Assembly (NCBI GenBank): GCA_903837135.1
Contig: CAILTK010000032.1
Span: forward strand, 24,236-88,235
DNA from: an uncultured Caulobacterales bacterium
Lineage (GTDB): Bacteria; Pseudomonadota; Alphaproteobacteria; Caulobacterales; Caulobacteraceae
Length of the DNA stretch: 64,000 nt
Direction of reading: 5' to 3'
In this document: positions 37,094 to 47,893 of the stretch, one piece after another
How positions within the stretch are numbered: position 1 is the first letter of the stretch
How the letters are laid out: each line of letters begins with the position of its first letter
The notes under the pieces: model-generated
The model's input: only the letters and a program-made list of their open reading frames with translations
Databases searched by the model: none
Told to the model about the DNA's origin: nothing
Translations under genes and position numbers: made by a program

Positions 37094-38190
37094 AGGTTGA
37101 GCTCCATGAAGATCAACGCGAACACCGCGTCCATGACGATGATCGAGAAGATCGACTGCACCACCGCGATGGTCACGCGGCGCCCGAGCTGCTCCACGTC
37201 GCCGCCCACCTCCAGCCCCTGCCGGCAGCCGATGGCGGCGATGACCACGGCCAGAAAGGGCGCCTTGACCAGGCCGAGCCAGAAATGGACCGGTCCGACG
37301 TTGGTGAGAAGGCGCTGCAGGAAGAAGGACGGCGTCAGATCGAGCACCCCCCAGCAGACCAGCATGCCGCCGACGATGCTCGACACCATGGCCACGAAGG
37401 TCAGCAGCGGGGTCATGGACAGAAGGGCGATGAACCGCGGCAGGACCAGGGCTTCGAATGGATCGACCCCCAGCACCTGCATGGCGTCGACTTCCTGATT
37501 CATCTTCATCGCCCCGAGTTCGGCGGCGAAGCTCGACGCCGATCGGCCGGCGAGCAGGACCGCGGTGATCAGGGTGCCGAATTCGCGCAGGCTGGCCACG
37601 CCGATCAGCTCGACGGTGAAGACCGAGGCGCCGAACTGGGAGAGAAGGTTGGCGCCGAGGAAGCCGACCGTGGCGCCGATGAAGAAATTGGTGATGGCGA
37701 CGATCGGCAGGGCGTCGAGGCCGGCGCGCTCCATCAGGGCGACCGTAGGCGCGAGGCGCAGCCGGCCCGGGCTGACGGCGAGACGGGCGATGGTGGAGAT
37801 CAGCCGGCCGATGAAGGCCATGGTGTGATAGGCGTCGGAGACGACGTTCTCGACGTTCTGGCCAGAGCGGACCAGCATGGCGTAGACCGAGCGCGGCTTG
37901 CCTTCGCCGCGCTCCTCCTCCTCGATCGGCCGGCCGACCAGGGCCGCCAGCCGGGCGATGTCCGGCCGGGCCTCGCCGCCGTCCGCCTTCACGCCGGCGT
38001 TCAGCAGCACGAAGGCGCCCGCCGTGTCGAAGGATCCGAGCTTGGCGACGTCGAGCGTGGCGTCCTTGGGCGCCTCACGGCGCAGCCGGTCTCCGGCGCG
38101 GCCGAGATTCTGCGCCGTCCAATCGCCGCTGAGCGCCACAACGGCGCCGCTGGGCGATCGGCGAACTTCGAAAGCCGCTGGCTGACTCAT
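37090..38190 (-). CDS. MlaE-family permease with N-terminal STAS-like domain
   Basis: The ATG at 38190 gives 366 residues. The first ~95 residues are a STAS-like fold (GAVVALSGDWTAQNLGRAGDRL, LDVAKLGSFDTAGAFVLLNAG). In the Mla system STAS is normally a separate MlaB protein; here it is fused to the permease. The rest is MlaE: five or six membrane helices with FGTLITAVLLAGRSASSFAAELGAMK and the MQVLGVDPFEALVLPR coupling region. It is the first gene of the lipid transport operon. Confidence 0.9.
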   Translation of the reverse strand: MSQPAAFEVRRSPSGAVVALSGDWTAQNLGRAGDRLRREAPKDATLDVAKLGSFDTAGAFVLLNAGVKADGGEARPDIARLAALVGRPIEEEERGEGKPRSVYAMLVRSGQNVENVVSDAYHTMAFIGRLISTIARLAVSPGRLRLAPTVALMERAGLDALPIVAITNFFIGATVGFLGANLLSQFGASVFTVELIGVASLREFGTLITAVLLAGRSASSFAAELGAMKMNQEVDAMQVLGVDPFEALVLPRFIALLSMTPLLTFVAMVSSIVGGMLVCWGVLDLTPSFFLQRLLTNVGPVHFWLGLVKAPFLAVVIAAIGCRQGLEVGGDVEQLGRRVTIAVVQSIFSIIVMDAVFALIFMELNL

Positions 38191-38355
38191 CCGGTGTGAG
38201 AGACTCCTCGCCCACAAAAGCCTAGCCAAAGCAAAGGTTGCCCGAAACCTTATTCGTACGCCGGGAAAAACGTCGGTGGACAAAGCCTGGCGATGGCGCG
38301 CGGCAGGCGCCGCATGCTAGATTTGGGCAGGACCGGGGGGTCTTGGAACCAGACG

Positions 38356-39375
38356 ATGCGTGCTTGTGTGCTTTGGCTCTGCGCCGTTGTGGCCGGCGCG
38401 GTGTTCACCCCTCCGCCCTCCCCTGCGGACGCTCAGGTCCCCAGCGACACCGTGACGGTGGTCGGCAAGCGACCGAGCAAACCCTGCGCCGAGAACGACA
38501 CCGGCTGCATCCTCGCCATCGCCAAGGAAGTTTGGACCCGCTATCCTGAGCAGACCGAACGGTTCTGCAACAATTCGATCATTCGTAAGCAGGCTGAGCA
38601 GCAGTTGATCGAAAACATCATGGGTGGGGGCGACAATCCTCTCCAGCAGGTTTCTGCTAACAACACGACGCTGGGGATCCCTCCCGCACTGAAGAAGGTG
38701 TGCGATTACAAGCCGGAGACGCCGGCGGGCTTCGACCGGTCGGTGTCGACCTGGGCGCCGTGGGTGAGCGTGCCCTCGTCCGCCGACCTCGCCGCCGCCT
38801 ATCCCAAGGCCGGCCGCGCCCTGCCCGACGGCGGCGACGCCAAACTGAACTGCAGCGTCACCCCCAAGGGGAAACTCGAGAAATGCACCGTGTCGCAGGA
38901 GTCTCCGGACCATAAGGGCTTCGGCGACGCCGCCATGCGCCTGCGCGGCAAGTTCCTCGCCGACATGAACCCCGCGGCCCCCCGCGGCGCGCCGGACAGC
39001 TGGATCGACATCTCCATCCACTTCCCCAACCCGTCCACGCCCGCCGCCGCCGCCGCGCCCCTCACGCACCCGGACTGGATCGTCCTGCCCGACGCCGACA
39101 GGACCGCGCGTCTCTATCCGGCGGCCGCCCGCCAGGCCGGCGTACGCACCGGCGTCGGCCGGGTCGACTGCCAGGTGGGCGACAACGGGGCGCTCGGCGC
39201 CTGCAGTCTGGTCGGCGAAGAGCCGCCCGGGCTCGGCTTCGGCGACGCCGCCCTGGCCGCCGCCCCGGCCATGCACGCCAACCTCTGGTCCCGCAACGGC
39301 CAGCGCACGCCCGGCGCCCACATCATCGTCCCCCTTCGCTTCAACGCCGACGAGGGACAGAAGAGCGGGAGCTAG
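38356..39375 (+). CDS. Exported protein with two TonB-C-like domains
   Basis: The ATG at 38356 begins a signal peptide (MRACVLWLCAVVAGAVF, ending DAQ); 339 residues. Two copies of a TonB C-terminal-like unit follow: [31 protein letters not shown], then CTVSQESPDHKGFGDAAMRL, and later LYPAAARQAGVRTGVGRVDCQV with CSLVGEEPPGLGFGDAAL. Each unit keeps paired Cys and the E-x-P-x5-GFGDAA pattern. It lacks a membrane anchor, so it is probably a soluble periplasmic protein related to energy transducers. Function is unknown. It is divergent from the Mla operon. Confidence 0.68.
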   Translation: MRACVLWLCAVVAGAVFTPPPSPADAQVPSDTVTVVGKRPSKPCAENDTGCILAIAKEVWTRYPEQTERFCNNSIIRKQAEQQLIENIMGGGDNPLQQVSANNTTLGIPPALKKVCDYKPETPAGFDRSVSTWAPWVSVPSSADLAAAYPKAGRALPDGGDAKLNCSVTPKGKLEKCTVSQESPDHKGFGDAAMRLRGKFLADMNPAAPRGAPDSWIDISIHFPNPSTPAAAAAPLTHPDWIVLPDADRTARLYPAAARQAGVRTGVGRVDCQVGDNGALGACSLVGEEPPGLGFGDAALAAAPAMHANLWSRNGQRTPGAHIIVPLRFNADEGQKSGS

Positions 39376-39467
39376 AGCGGAGGCGCTTCGAGGCCGCCAG
39401 GTGGCGCTTTGAGCGTTCGCAAAGCCGCAGGGGACGCCCATCGGGACGGCCTGCCCCGCGACGGCCC

Positions 39468-39680
39468 CTACCCCAGCGTCACCAGCAGCTGATCCTCCTT
39501 CACCGCGTCGCTTTCGGCCACGTGCACGGCTTCGACCACGCCGGCGGAGGGGGCTTCGACGGGGATCTCCATCTTCATCGATTCCAGGATGATCAGCACG
39601 TCGCCCTCGGCCACGCGCTGGCCGACGCTCACCTCGATCTTCCAGACCGAGCCTGAGATCTCCGAACGCACCAGGGCCAT
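39468..39680 (-). CDS. Stand-alone biotin carboxyl carrier-like protein (70 aa)
   Basis: A single biotinyl domain: ESMKME with Lys36 as the attachment site, preceded by VGQRVAEGDVLIIL and followed by EAPSAGVVEAVHVAESDAVKEDQLLVTLG. The start ATG 39680 removes an unrelated upstream extension. It would carry CO2 as carboxy-biotin for an acyl-CoA carboxylase or related enzyme encoded elsewhere, or serve a pathway with the nearby enoyl-CoA hydratase. It is too short to be AccB. Confidence 0.85.
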   Translation of the reverse strand: MALVRSEISGSVWKIEVSVGQRVAEGDVLIILESMKMEIPVEAPSAGVVEAVHVAESDAVKEDQLLVTLG

Positions 39681-39843
39681 GGGTCTTCCTCCGTACCGGC
39701 CATTCGAGCGGTCCCGGGCCTGGGGGTCAAGCCGATCTGATCGACTCCCCGCGGCCAGAGTTTTTCTTGCTGGCGCGGGCCGACAACGGCGATAGGGTGG
39801 GTCTTCCGCCATTGACCCAGATACCGTTCCGGAAGTTCGACCC

Positions 39844-40950
<1,107 letters not shown>

Positions 40951-41030
40951 TCGCCCCTTCCCCTAAGTCACGGTTTCAACGGCGCGAAGAGCCGCCTATC
41001 CTGCGGCCGACAAGCCCCAGGGAGGCCGCG

Positions 41031-41813
41031 ATGGACTACGGCAAGATCAAGCTTTCGGTCGAGGACGGCGTCGCCTTGATCGCCTTCAACGATCCGGCGA
41101 CCATGAACGCGGCGGGCGTCGACACGGCCGAGCAGCTGACCGACGCCTTCGGCAAGGTGGCCGACGGCTCGCTCGGCGTCCGCGCAGTGATCCTCACCGG
41201 CGAGGGCCGCGGCTTCTGTTCAGGCGCCAACCTGTCGGGCGGCCTCGGCACGGGCGCGCGCGACGCGGGCGCGGCGCTGGAGAGCCACTACAATCCCCTG
41301 ATGAGCATGATCCGCACCCTGCCGGTGCCGCTGGTGACGGCGGTGAACGGGGCGGCGGCCGGGGTCGGCTGCTCCTTCGCCCTGATGGGCGACATGATCC
41401 TGGCGGCGGAGAGCGCCTACTTCCTGCAGGCCTTCCGCCGCATCGGCCTCGTGCCCGACGGCGGCTCGACCTACCTCCTGCCGCGGATGATCGGCCGGGC
41501 GCGCGCCATGGAGATGATGCTGATGGGCGAGCGCATCGCCGCCCCCAAGGCGCTCGAGTGGGGCCTGATCAACCGCTGCGTCCCCGACGCCGAGCTGATG
41601 CCCGCCGCCCACGCCCTGGCCAAGGAGCTGGCCGCCGGCCCCAAGTCGCTGGGCATGATCCGCCAGCTGGTGTGGGACTCGCTCGACGCCGACTGGAAGC
41701 ACCAGCTGCACGCCGAAGCCAAGACCCAGTCCGCGGCCGGCAAGAGCGAAGACTTCGCCGAGGGCGTCCAGGCCTTCCTGCAAAAGCGCCCGGCGGCGTT
41801 CAAGGGACGGTAA
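41031..41813 (+). CDS. Enoyl-CoA hydratase/isomerase family protein (PaaG-like)
   Basis: The ATG at 41031 after GGGAGG gives 260 residues; the frame is open further upstream but inside the preceding gene. It is a crotonase fold with oxyanion-hole segments GRGFCSGANLSGG and VNGAAAGVGCSFALMGD. The residue pattern GLVPDGGSTYLLPR has one acidic residue where hydratases carry Glu, which fits isomerase-type members such as PaaG. It would shift a double bond in, or hydrate, an enoyl-CoA. The neighbouring flavin reductase, and the scoAB genes further off, point to acyl-CoA catabolism. Confidence 0.86.
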   Translation: MDYGKIKLSVEDGVALIAFNDPATMNAAGVDTAEQLTDAFGKVADGSLGVRAVILTGEGRGFCSGANLSGGLGTGARDAGAALESHYNPLMSMIRTLPVPLVTAVNGAAAGVGCSFALMGDMILAAESAYFLQAFRRIGLVPDGGSTYLLPRMIGRARAMEMMLMGERIAAPKALEWGLINRCVPDAELMPAAHALAKELAAGPKSLGMIRQLVWDSLDADWKHQLHAEAKTQSAAGKSEDFAEGVQAFLQKRPAAFKGR

Positions 41814-41906
41814 AGTCTTGAATCGCCGCTAAATTTTCGCCTCATCCTGAGGTGCGGAGCGAAGCGGAGGCCGAATTTATAGGTCCTGGCAAAGCGGCGG
41901 AGCGTT

Positions 41907-42374
41907 TCACTTCACCGCCGCCGGAGCCCGCGTCGAGTGCATGAAGGCGATCAGCCAGCGCCCGTTCTTATACTCCAGCACGCCGGACTCCAGCCAGGTC
42001 ACCGGCGTCGTCTGGCCGGTCTTGGTCACGCCGCCCCGGTTCACATAGGTGATCCAGGCGGTGTCGCAGGCGAAGTGCACCTGTGGTTCGGTGACCTTCC
42101 ACGAATAAGCGGCGCCGGTCTTCTGCTGCGCCCCGATCAGGTCGAAGATCCCGTCGCCGTCGAAGCGCGCCCCGCCGTCGAAGATGTAGAACTCCGGCGT
42201 CATGAAGCGCTCCGCCGCCTTCAGATCGCCCGTCGCCATCGCGGAGAACATGCCCTGCACCGCGCCGGAGACGGCGGCCGGGTCGGGCGCGGGACAGGCG
42301 GCCGACGCCGCGCCGGCCGGGAGCGCGGCCGCGAGCGCCAGGGCGGCAAGGATGGCGGATTGCGTTGTGGTCAT
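41907..42374 (-). CDS. Exported NTF2-like protein (DUF4440/SnoaL type)
   Basis: This 155-residue protein has a signal peptide (AILAALALAAALPAGAASA). The rest is an NTF2-like cone: AVQGMFSAMATGDLKAAERFMTPEFYIFDGG, then DTAWITYVNRGG and WLESGVLEYKNGRWLIAFMHST. The fold can hold enzymes or ligand binders; no catalytic residues are evident. It is convergent with the enoyl-CoA hydratase gene. Confidence 0.72.
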   Translation of the reverse strand: MTTTQSAILAALALAAALPAGAASAACPAPDPAAVSGAVQGMFSAMATGDLKAAERFMTPEFYIFDGGARFDGDGIFDLIGAQQKTGAAYSWKVTEPQVHFACDTAWITYVNRGGVTKTGQTTPVTWLESGVLEYKNGRWLIAFMHSTRAPAAVK

Positions 42375-42501
42375 GGCGTCATCCGGCTGTTTCCCGGCTA
42401 AGCTAACGCGAAACCTTCGACCGACAAGGCGCCGCCGGCGCCCTACGGCCGCCCTCCCTGGGACCCCGCCTTCGCGGAGATGAGCGGTCTTGGGGGAGGC
42501 T

Positions 42502-43506
42502 TCAGCGCCCTGCTGCCAAGAGCCGCTCCAGCGCCGCGTCCACGTCGTCCACCGGGATCAGCTCCATCACCTTGTCGCCGTAGTCCTCGGCGATCAGGGC
42601 CTCGACGCGGGGGGCGGCGGGGCGGAATTTGAGGGCCTTTCGGCGTTCGCGGAACAGGCTGACCAGGGGCGCGCCGCCGGCGGCCAGCATGTGGCCGGGG
42701 CCCGCGTCGGCGGCGACGCCGGCGGCGAAACGGCCGGCCAGGGCTATGGTCAGGAGAGGCCCGCCGGCGCCCGGCAGCGGCGGCGCGGCTTCGCCGGGCA
42801 GAAGAGCGAAGGGCGCCTCGGTCCGGATCGGCTCGAGGTAGTCACGCTCGGCCGGCCCCAGCACGAACACCGGCACGCGGCCGCGCGCATGCTGGCGGCG
42901 GGCGAGCTCGATGTAGCGGTCCAGCGGCCAGCGGCGCTCAGGCCCGCCCGCGCCCGGCGCGAAGCCCACATAGGTCGGGCCCGCCGGCAGCAGGCTCTCG
43001 GCCGCGGCGCGGATCACCGGGTCGGTCAGCCGCAGCGGCTTCAGCGACGCCCCCTCCCCCGCCGCCAGTTTCAGCAGGGTCTCCATCCGGTCCATCATGG
43101 CGTCGGGCCATACGGCAGGCTTGCGCGCCGAGAACAGGAAGTTGGCGGCGGGCGAGATGAAGGTCCGGCCGACGCGGCGCATGGCCAGGGAGCGTTTAAC
43201 GTTGGACTGGGTGTCGATGACGAGGTCGAATTTGCGTCCGCCGAGCGGCCGGCCCGGCGCGATCATGTCCCACGGGCTGAGGCCGGGACGCCCCGACAGC
43301 ACCATCTCGTCGATCTGGCCGGCCACCACCGGCTTCAGCCAGGTGTCGTAGACGCAGTTGCCGGTGGCCGCGCACCAGGCGAAGTGGGCGTCCGGAAACG
43401 CCGCCCGCACCCCGGCCACGAACGGCAGCTTGATCAGCCCGTCGCCGGAAATCTCCTCGACCGAGTAGACCAGGACGGAGTTTGGGGGCGGCAGGGGTTT
43501 GCTCAT
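42502..43506 (-). CDS. Glycosyltransferase family 9 (heptosyltransferase-like)
   Basis: Start ATG 43506; 334 residues. The upstream part of the open frame is translated repeat, not protein. It has a GT-B fold: N-terminal VLVYSVEEISGDGLIKLPFVAGVRAAFPDAHF (nucleotide-sugar transferase type), a middle FDLVIDTQSNVKRSL, and the C-terminal donor site YVGFAPGAGGPERRWPLDRYIELARR with ADAGPGHMLAAGGAPLVSLF. GT9 enzymes add heptose or similar sugars to lipopolysaccharide core. The actual sugar is unknown; no LPS operon lies nearby. Confidence 0.82.
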   Translation of the reverse strand: MSKPLPPPNSVLVYSVEEISGDGLIKLPFVAGVRAAFPDAHFAWCAATGNCVYDTWLKPVVAGQIDEMVLSGRPGLSPWDMIAPGRPLGGRKFDLVIDTQSNVKRSLAMRRVGRTFISPAANFLFSARKPAVWPDAMMDRMETLLKLAAGEGASLKPLRLTDPVIRAAAESLLPAGPTYVGFAPGAGGPERRWPLDRYIELARRQHARGRVPVFVLGPAERDYLEPIRTEAPFALLPGEAAPPLPGAGGPLLTIALAGRFAAGVAADAGPGHMLAAGGAPLVSLFRERRKALKFRPAAPRVEALIAEDYGDKVMELIPVDDVDAALERLLAAGR

Positions 43507-43547
43507 GACATCTCCGCGTCGATCGCCCTCACTCTGAAAGAGACGAG

Positions 43548-43665
43548 TCATCCTCGGGCTTGCCCCGAGGACCCAGCCGCACAATCGCCAAGGCCGCGCA
43601 TACAGCCAACGCCGGATGTGACCAAGGCCGCGTTTGCTGGATCCTCGGGTCAAGCCCGAGGATGA
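43548..43665. repeat. Intergenic inverted repeat with nested palindromes
   Basis: Arms 43548-43577 and 43636-43665 are reverse complements over 30 bases with two mismatches. Each arm is itself palindromic (for example ATCCTCGGG/CCCGAGGAT). Repeats of this style are scattered through alphaproteobacterial intergenic DNA. It separates the tfoX-like gene from the GT9 gene and may act as a terminator or RNA-stability element. Confidence 0.7.
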
Positions 43666-43677
43666 GTCCGTGTTTTA

Positions 43678-44049
43678 TCAGACCGGGCGCCTCGCCTTCG
43701 CCTGCGGTCGCTTCTTCACCGCCGCCCGATCCGCAGCCTCCAGTCCCAACCGGGCCCACCCCAGCGCCTCGTCCGGGTCGTCCAGGGCGGTTTCGGGCAG
43801 GCGGCGGTAGGCCACGTCGACCACGCGCCCGTCCTTGCGCGCATAGGAGAAGCGCGGCGCCCCGGTGTCGGCGAAACGCGCGTCGGTCTCGGCGTCGACC
43901 TTGATCCACAGTTCGCCCTGCAGGATCAGGGCGAAGGTGCGGCCGTGGGCGCTGACCGCGCCGCCGGAGAACATCGGCTTGAAGGTGAGGTCGCCCAGGC
44001 CGGCGAACAGCTCGGCGGCGAAGTCGCGCATCTCCGCCGTTAGCGGCAC
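43678..44049 (-). CDS. TfoX/Sxy N-terminal domain protein
   Basis: This 123-residue protein is a TfoX N-terminal fold: FKPMFSGGAVSAHGRTFALILQGELWIKVDAE, RFSYARKDGRVVDVAYRRLPE and a helical end with a basic tail. The GTG start directly abuts the sufA stop (TGAGTG), so it is the last gene of the SUF operon. Full-length TfoX controls competence in other bacteria; single N-terminal-domain versions like this are uncharacterised. The coupling hints at a link to iron-sulfur status. Confidence 0.8.
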   Translation of the reverse strand: MPLTAEMRDFAAELFAGLGDLTFKPMFSGGAVSAHGRTFALILQGELWIKVDAETDARFADTGAPRFSYARKDGRVVDVAYRRLPETALDDPDEALGWARLGLEAADRAAVKKRPQAKARRPV

Positions 44050-44448
44050 TCAGTCCTCGTCGACCGCGGCGGCCGGCACGATGGTGACGCTCTCGCCGCA
44101 GCCGCAGGCGTCGGTCTCGTTGGGATTGCGGAACACGAACTTGGACGACAGCCGGCTGACCTCGTAGTCGATCTCGGTGCCGATCAGGAACAATATGGCC
44201 TTGGGATCGACGAGGATGGTCACGCCCTTGTCCTCGACGGTTTCGTCGTAGGGGGCCGCGGCCTCGGCGTATTCGAGGACGTACTCCTGCCCGGCGCAGC
44301 CGCCGTTCTTCACCCCGACGCGGAGCCCCGCGTAGGGCTTTTCAGCCTTGTCCATGATCTCGCGCACGCGGCCGGCGGCGGCGTCGGTGAGGGTGACCAC
44401 CTTGGGGCGGGGGCGGCGGACGCGCGGTGTGGCGGCGAGGTCTGACAT
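44050..44448 (-). CDS. sufA: Iron-sulfur carrier SufA/HesB family
   Basis: Start ATG 44448 overlaps the SufT-like stop by one base (TGATG); 132 residues. A-type carrier signature: Cys51 in VKNGGCAGQEYVLEY and the Cys115-Gly-Cys117 pair in ETDACGCGES. It receives clusters from SufBCD and passes them to client proteins. The N-terminal ~15 residues are a basic extension. Confidence 0.9.
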   Translation of the reverse strand: MSDLAATPRVRRPRPKVVTLTDAAAGRVREIMDKAEKPYAGLRVGVKNGGCAGQEYVLEYAEAAAPYDETVEDKGVTILVDPKAILFLIGTEIDYEVSRLSSKFVFRNPNETDACGCGESVTIVPAAAVDED

Positions 44449-44843
44449 CAGAACATGTTCAACTGCAGCTTGGCTTCGTCCGACATGCGGGAGGGGTCCC
44501 ACGGCGGCTCGAACACCAGATTGACGACGCAGGCGCGCACGCCCTCGATTCGCTCGATGGCGTCCTGCACCCAGCCCGGCATGTCGCCGGCCACCGGACA
44601 GCCCGGCGCGGTCAGGGTCATGTCGACCACCACGTCGCGATCGTCGGACACGTCGACCTTGTAGATCAGGCCGAGCTCGTAGATGTCGACCGGGATCTCG
44701 GGATCGTAGACGGTCTTCAGCGACGCGATCATGGCGTCGGTCAGCCGCTCGAGCTCCTCGGGCGGCAGGGCCGCGGGATCCGGGCTCCCCACCTCGGGAA
44801 GCGTGGTGTCGGCGGCGGCGATCGGTGTGGCGTCGTCCATCAT
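44448..44843 (-). CDS. sufT: SufT-like Fe-S assembly protein (DUF59/MIP18)
   Basis: This 131-residue protein has a ~30-residue acidic leader, then the DUF59 fold: SLKTVYDPEIPVDIYELGLIYKV, MTLTAPGCPVAGDMPGWV with the conserved Cys, and LVFEPPWDPSRMSDEAKLQL. SufT assists maturation of Fe-S enzymes. It lies four bases after sufS and overlaps sufA. Confidence 0.88.
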   Translation of the reverse strand: MMDDATPIAAADTTLPEVGSPDPAALPPEELERLTDAMIASLKTVYDPEIPVDIYELGLIYKVDVSDDRDVVVDMTLTAPGCPVAGDMPGWVQDAIERIEGVRACVVNLVFEPPWDPSRMSDEAKLQLNMF

Positions 44844-44847
44844 GCCC

Positions 44848-46110
44848 TCAAGAATTGGAAGAATTGGGGGGGCTGAAAAAACTGCGGGCTTTGATCAGGG
44901 ATTCGGCGAAGCGGTCGGCCTCGTCGAGGGTATTATATAGGGCGAAGGAGGCCCTTGCGCTCGAGGTCACGCCGAAGCGCTTCATCAGGGGCTCGGCGCA
45001 GTGCGTGCCGGCGCGGACGGCGACGCCATAGCGATCCAGGATCTGCGCCACGTCGTGGGCGTGCGCCCCTTCGACGGCGAAGCTAAAAATGGCGCCTTTT
45101 CCGGGCGCGTCGCCGAGGATGCGCAGCCAGTTCTGGCCCGCGAGGTTCTCCACCGTGCGCCGATAGAGCGCGTCCTCATGGCCGGCGATGGCCTTGCGGT
45201 CGAGGCCGTCCAGCCAGTCGATCGCGGCGCCGAGGCCGATGGCTTCGAGGATCGGCGGGGTGCCGGCCTCGAACCGGTGCGGCGGCTCGGCGTAGGTGAT
45301 GAGGTCAGTGGAGACCACGCCGATCATCTCGCCGCCGCCCTGGTAGGGGGCCATGCCGGCCAGCCGCTCCGCCTTGCCGTAGAGCACGCCGATCCCGGTC
45401 GGGCCGTAGAGCTTGTGGCCGGTGAAGGCGTAGAAGTCCGCGTCGATGGCCTTCACGTCGACCTCGCCGTGGACCACCGCCTGGCAGCCGTCGAACAGCA
45501 CCCAGGCGCCGGCGGCGTGGGCGGCGTCGGCGATCTCGCGGGCCGGCGAACGCCAGCCCGTCACATTGGACATGTGGGTGACGGCGACGCCCTTGGTCTT
45601 CGGCCCGATCAGCCCCTTCAAGGCTTCCACGTCGATGGCGCCGTCGTCGGTGACAGGGGCCCAGCGCAGCACCACGCCCTTGCGCTCGCGCAGGAAGTGC
45701 CAGGGCAGGATGTTGGCGTGGTGTTCGAGCTCGGAGATGACGATCTCGTCGCCGGCCTGAAGCTCCAGACCCAGCGAGGCGGCCACCAGGTTGATCGATT
45801 CCGTGCCGCCCTTGGTGAAGACCACCTCCCCGGGATCGGCGTTGAGGAACCGGCGCACGCTCTCGCGCGCGGCCTCGTAGGCCTCGGTGGTCTCGTTGGC
45901 CAGGGTGTGCAGGCCGCGGTGGACGTTGGCGTAGGAGCCCTCCATCGCCGCGGTCATGGCCCTGATCACCGCGGTCGGCTTCTGCGCCGAAGCCGCTGAA
46001 TCGAGATAAATAAGCGGCCGCCCGTTGACCTGCCGCGACAGGATCGGGAACTCGGCGCGAATCTCCTCCACATCGAAGGCGGGTTCGAACTTGGGGTTGG
46101 GGTGGGTCAC
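44848..46110 (-). CDS. sufS: Cysteine desulfurase SufS
   Basis: This 420-residue PLP enzyme has its PLP Lys in FTGHKLYGPTGIGVLYG and the catalytic Cys in RAGTHCAEPLMKRFG, typical of group II (SufS/CsdA) desulfurases. SEPL substrate loops are normal. It takes sulfur from cysteine, leaving alanine. Its start overlaps the sufD stop (ATGA). No sufE gene is visible in this operon. Confidence 0.93.
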   Translation of the reverse strand: MTHPNPKFEPAFDVEEIRAEFPILSRQVNGRPLIYLDSAASAQKPTAVIRAMTAAMEGSYANVHRGLHTLANETTEAYEAARESVRRFLNADPGEVVFTKGGTESINLVAASLGLELQAGDEIVISELEHHANILPWHFLRERKGVVLRWAPVTDDGAIDVEALKGLIGPKTKGVAVTHMSNVTGWRSPAREIADAAHAAGAWVLFDGCQAVVHGEVDVKAIDADFYAFTGHKLYGPTGIGVLYGKAERLAGMAPYQGGGEMIGVVSTDLITYAEPPHRFEAGTPPILEAIGLGAAIDWLDGLDRKAIAGHEDALYRRTVENLAGQNWLRILGDAPGKGAIFSFAVEGAHAHDVAQILDRYGVAVRAGTHCAEPLMKRFGVTSSARASFALYNTLDEADRFAESLIKARSFFSPPNSSNS

Positions 46111-47146
46111 GCCAGCCCCTCGAGCTTGCCGAGCAGCCAGGCGTGCGCGATCTCGCGCGCGGGCTCATTGACGATCCGCTCGACCACCTCGCCGAGGAAG
46201 GCGGCCGTCAGCAGGGTCTTGGCCACGGGCTCGGGGATGCCGCGGGCGCGGGCGTAGAAGATGGCCGCCTCATCGAGCGCGCCCACCGTGTTGCCGTGGG
46301 CGCAGGCCACGTCGTCGGCGTAAATCTCGAGTTCCGGCTTGGCGTCGATCTCGGCCCGGTCGGACAGCAGAAGCGCGTGGTGGGCCATGCGGGCGTCGGT
46401 TCCGTCGGCGCCGCGCTCGACCACGATCCGGCCCTGGAACACGCCCCGCGCCTGATCGGCGGCGACGCCCTTGGTCAGCTGGGTGGTGACGCCGTCCTGG
46501 CCGGTGTGGGCGACCACGGTGGTCTGGTCCGACTGCCGCTTGCCGCTCAGCACATAGGCGCCGTCGAGGCGGACGTTCACGCCCTGGCCCGGATGGCGCA
46601 CATGGGTCTCGAACCGCTGGCGCCGGGCGCCGCCGGCCAGAACGGTCTGGTGAAAGCGGGCGCCGGCGCCGAGGCTGACGGTGGAGCGCGCCGCCGAAAC
46701 CGCGTCCTCCGCGTCGTCGAGCAAAACGATCCGCTCGACGTCGGCGCCAGGGTCGAGGTCGAAGCTCAGCGCCGCGCTGGCCAGATAGTCGCCGGCTTGG
46801 CCTTCGAAACTGTCGATCAGCACCAGGCGGGCGCCCTCGCCCACTGTGACCACCGCGTCGAGATGATGGGCGGTCCCGGCGTCGGCGGAGACGAACCGGC
46901 GCACGAACCGGCCCTTGCCGGTGGCGGGGATGGCGATCTCGGCCTCTTCCAGCGCCCGGCCGTTGGCGAACACCAGTGTCGGCCAGCCGAGGCCGGCCAG
47001 CATTTCGTCCTCGGCCACGCTCGCCACCGCGGGCGAGGCCGGCGGCACGACGCGGATCAGTTCGCGCAGGCCGGTCCAGCGCCAGTCCTCGTCCCTGCGG
47101 CTCGGCAGCAGGTCCGGATCGCGCGCGGCGATGGCGGCGGCGACGG

Positions 47147-47150
<4 letters not shown>
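46107..47150 (-). CDS. sufD: Fe-S scaffold subunit SufD
   Basis: This 347-residue protein has the usual SufD beta-helix core and C-terminal helices (ARMAHHALLLSDRAEIDAKPELEIYADDVACAHGNTVG). The N-terminal helical part, DLLPSRRDEDWRWTGLREL, is characteristic. It forms the SufBC2D complex that builds [4Fe-4S] clusters; the His in CAHGNTVG is the expected cluster-site residue. It overlaps sufC and sufS by four bases each. Confidence 0.92.

Positions 47151-47892
<742 letters not shown>

Positions 47893-47893
<1 letters not shown>

Noticed and set aside
41840..41875. CTCATCCTGAGG-type repeat fragment after the enoyl-CoA hydratase gene
   Set aside because: Only a partial, degenerate arm of a common dispersed repeat; no clear structure to annotate.
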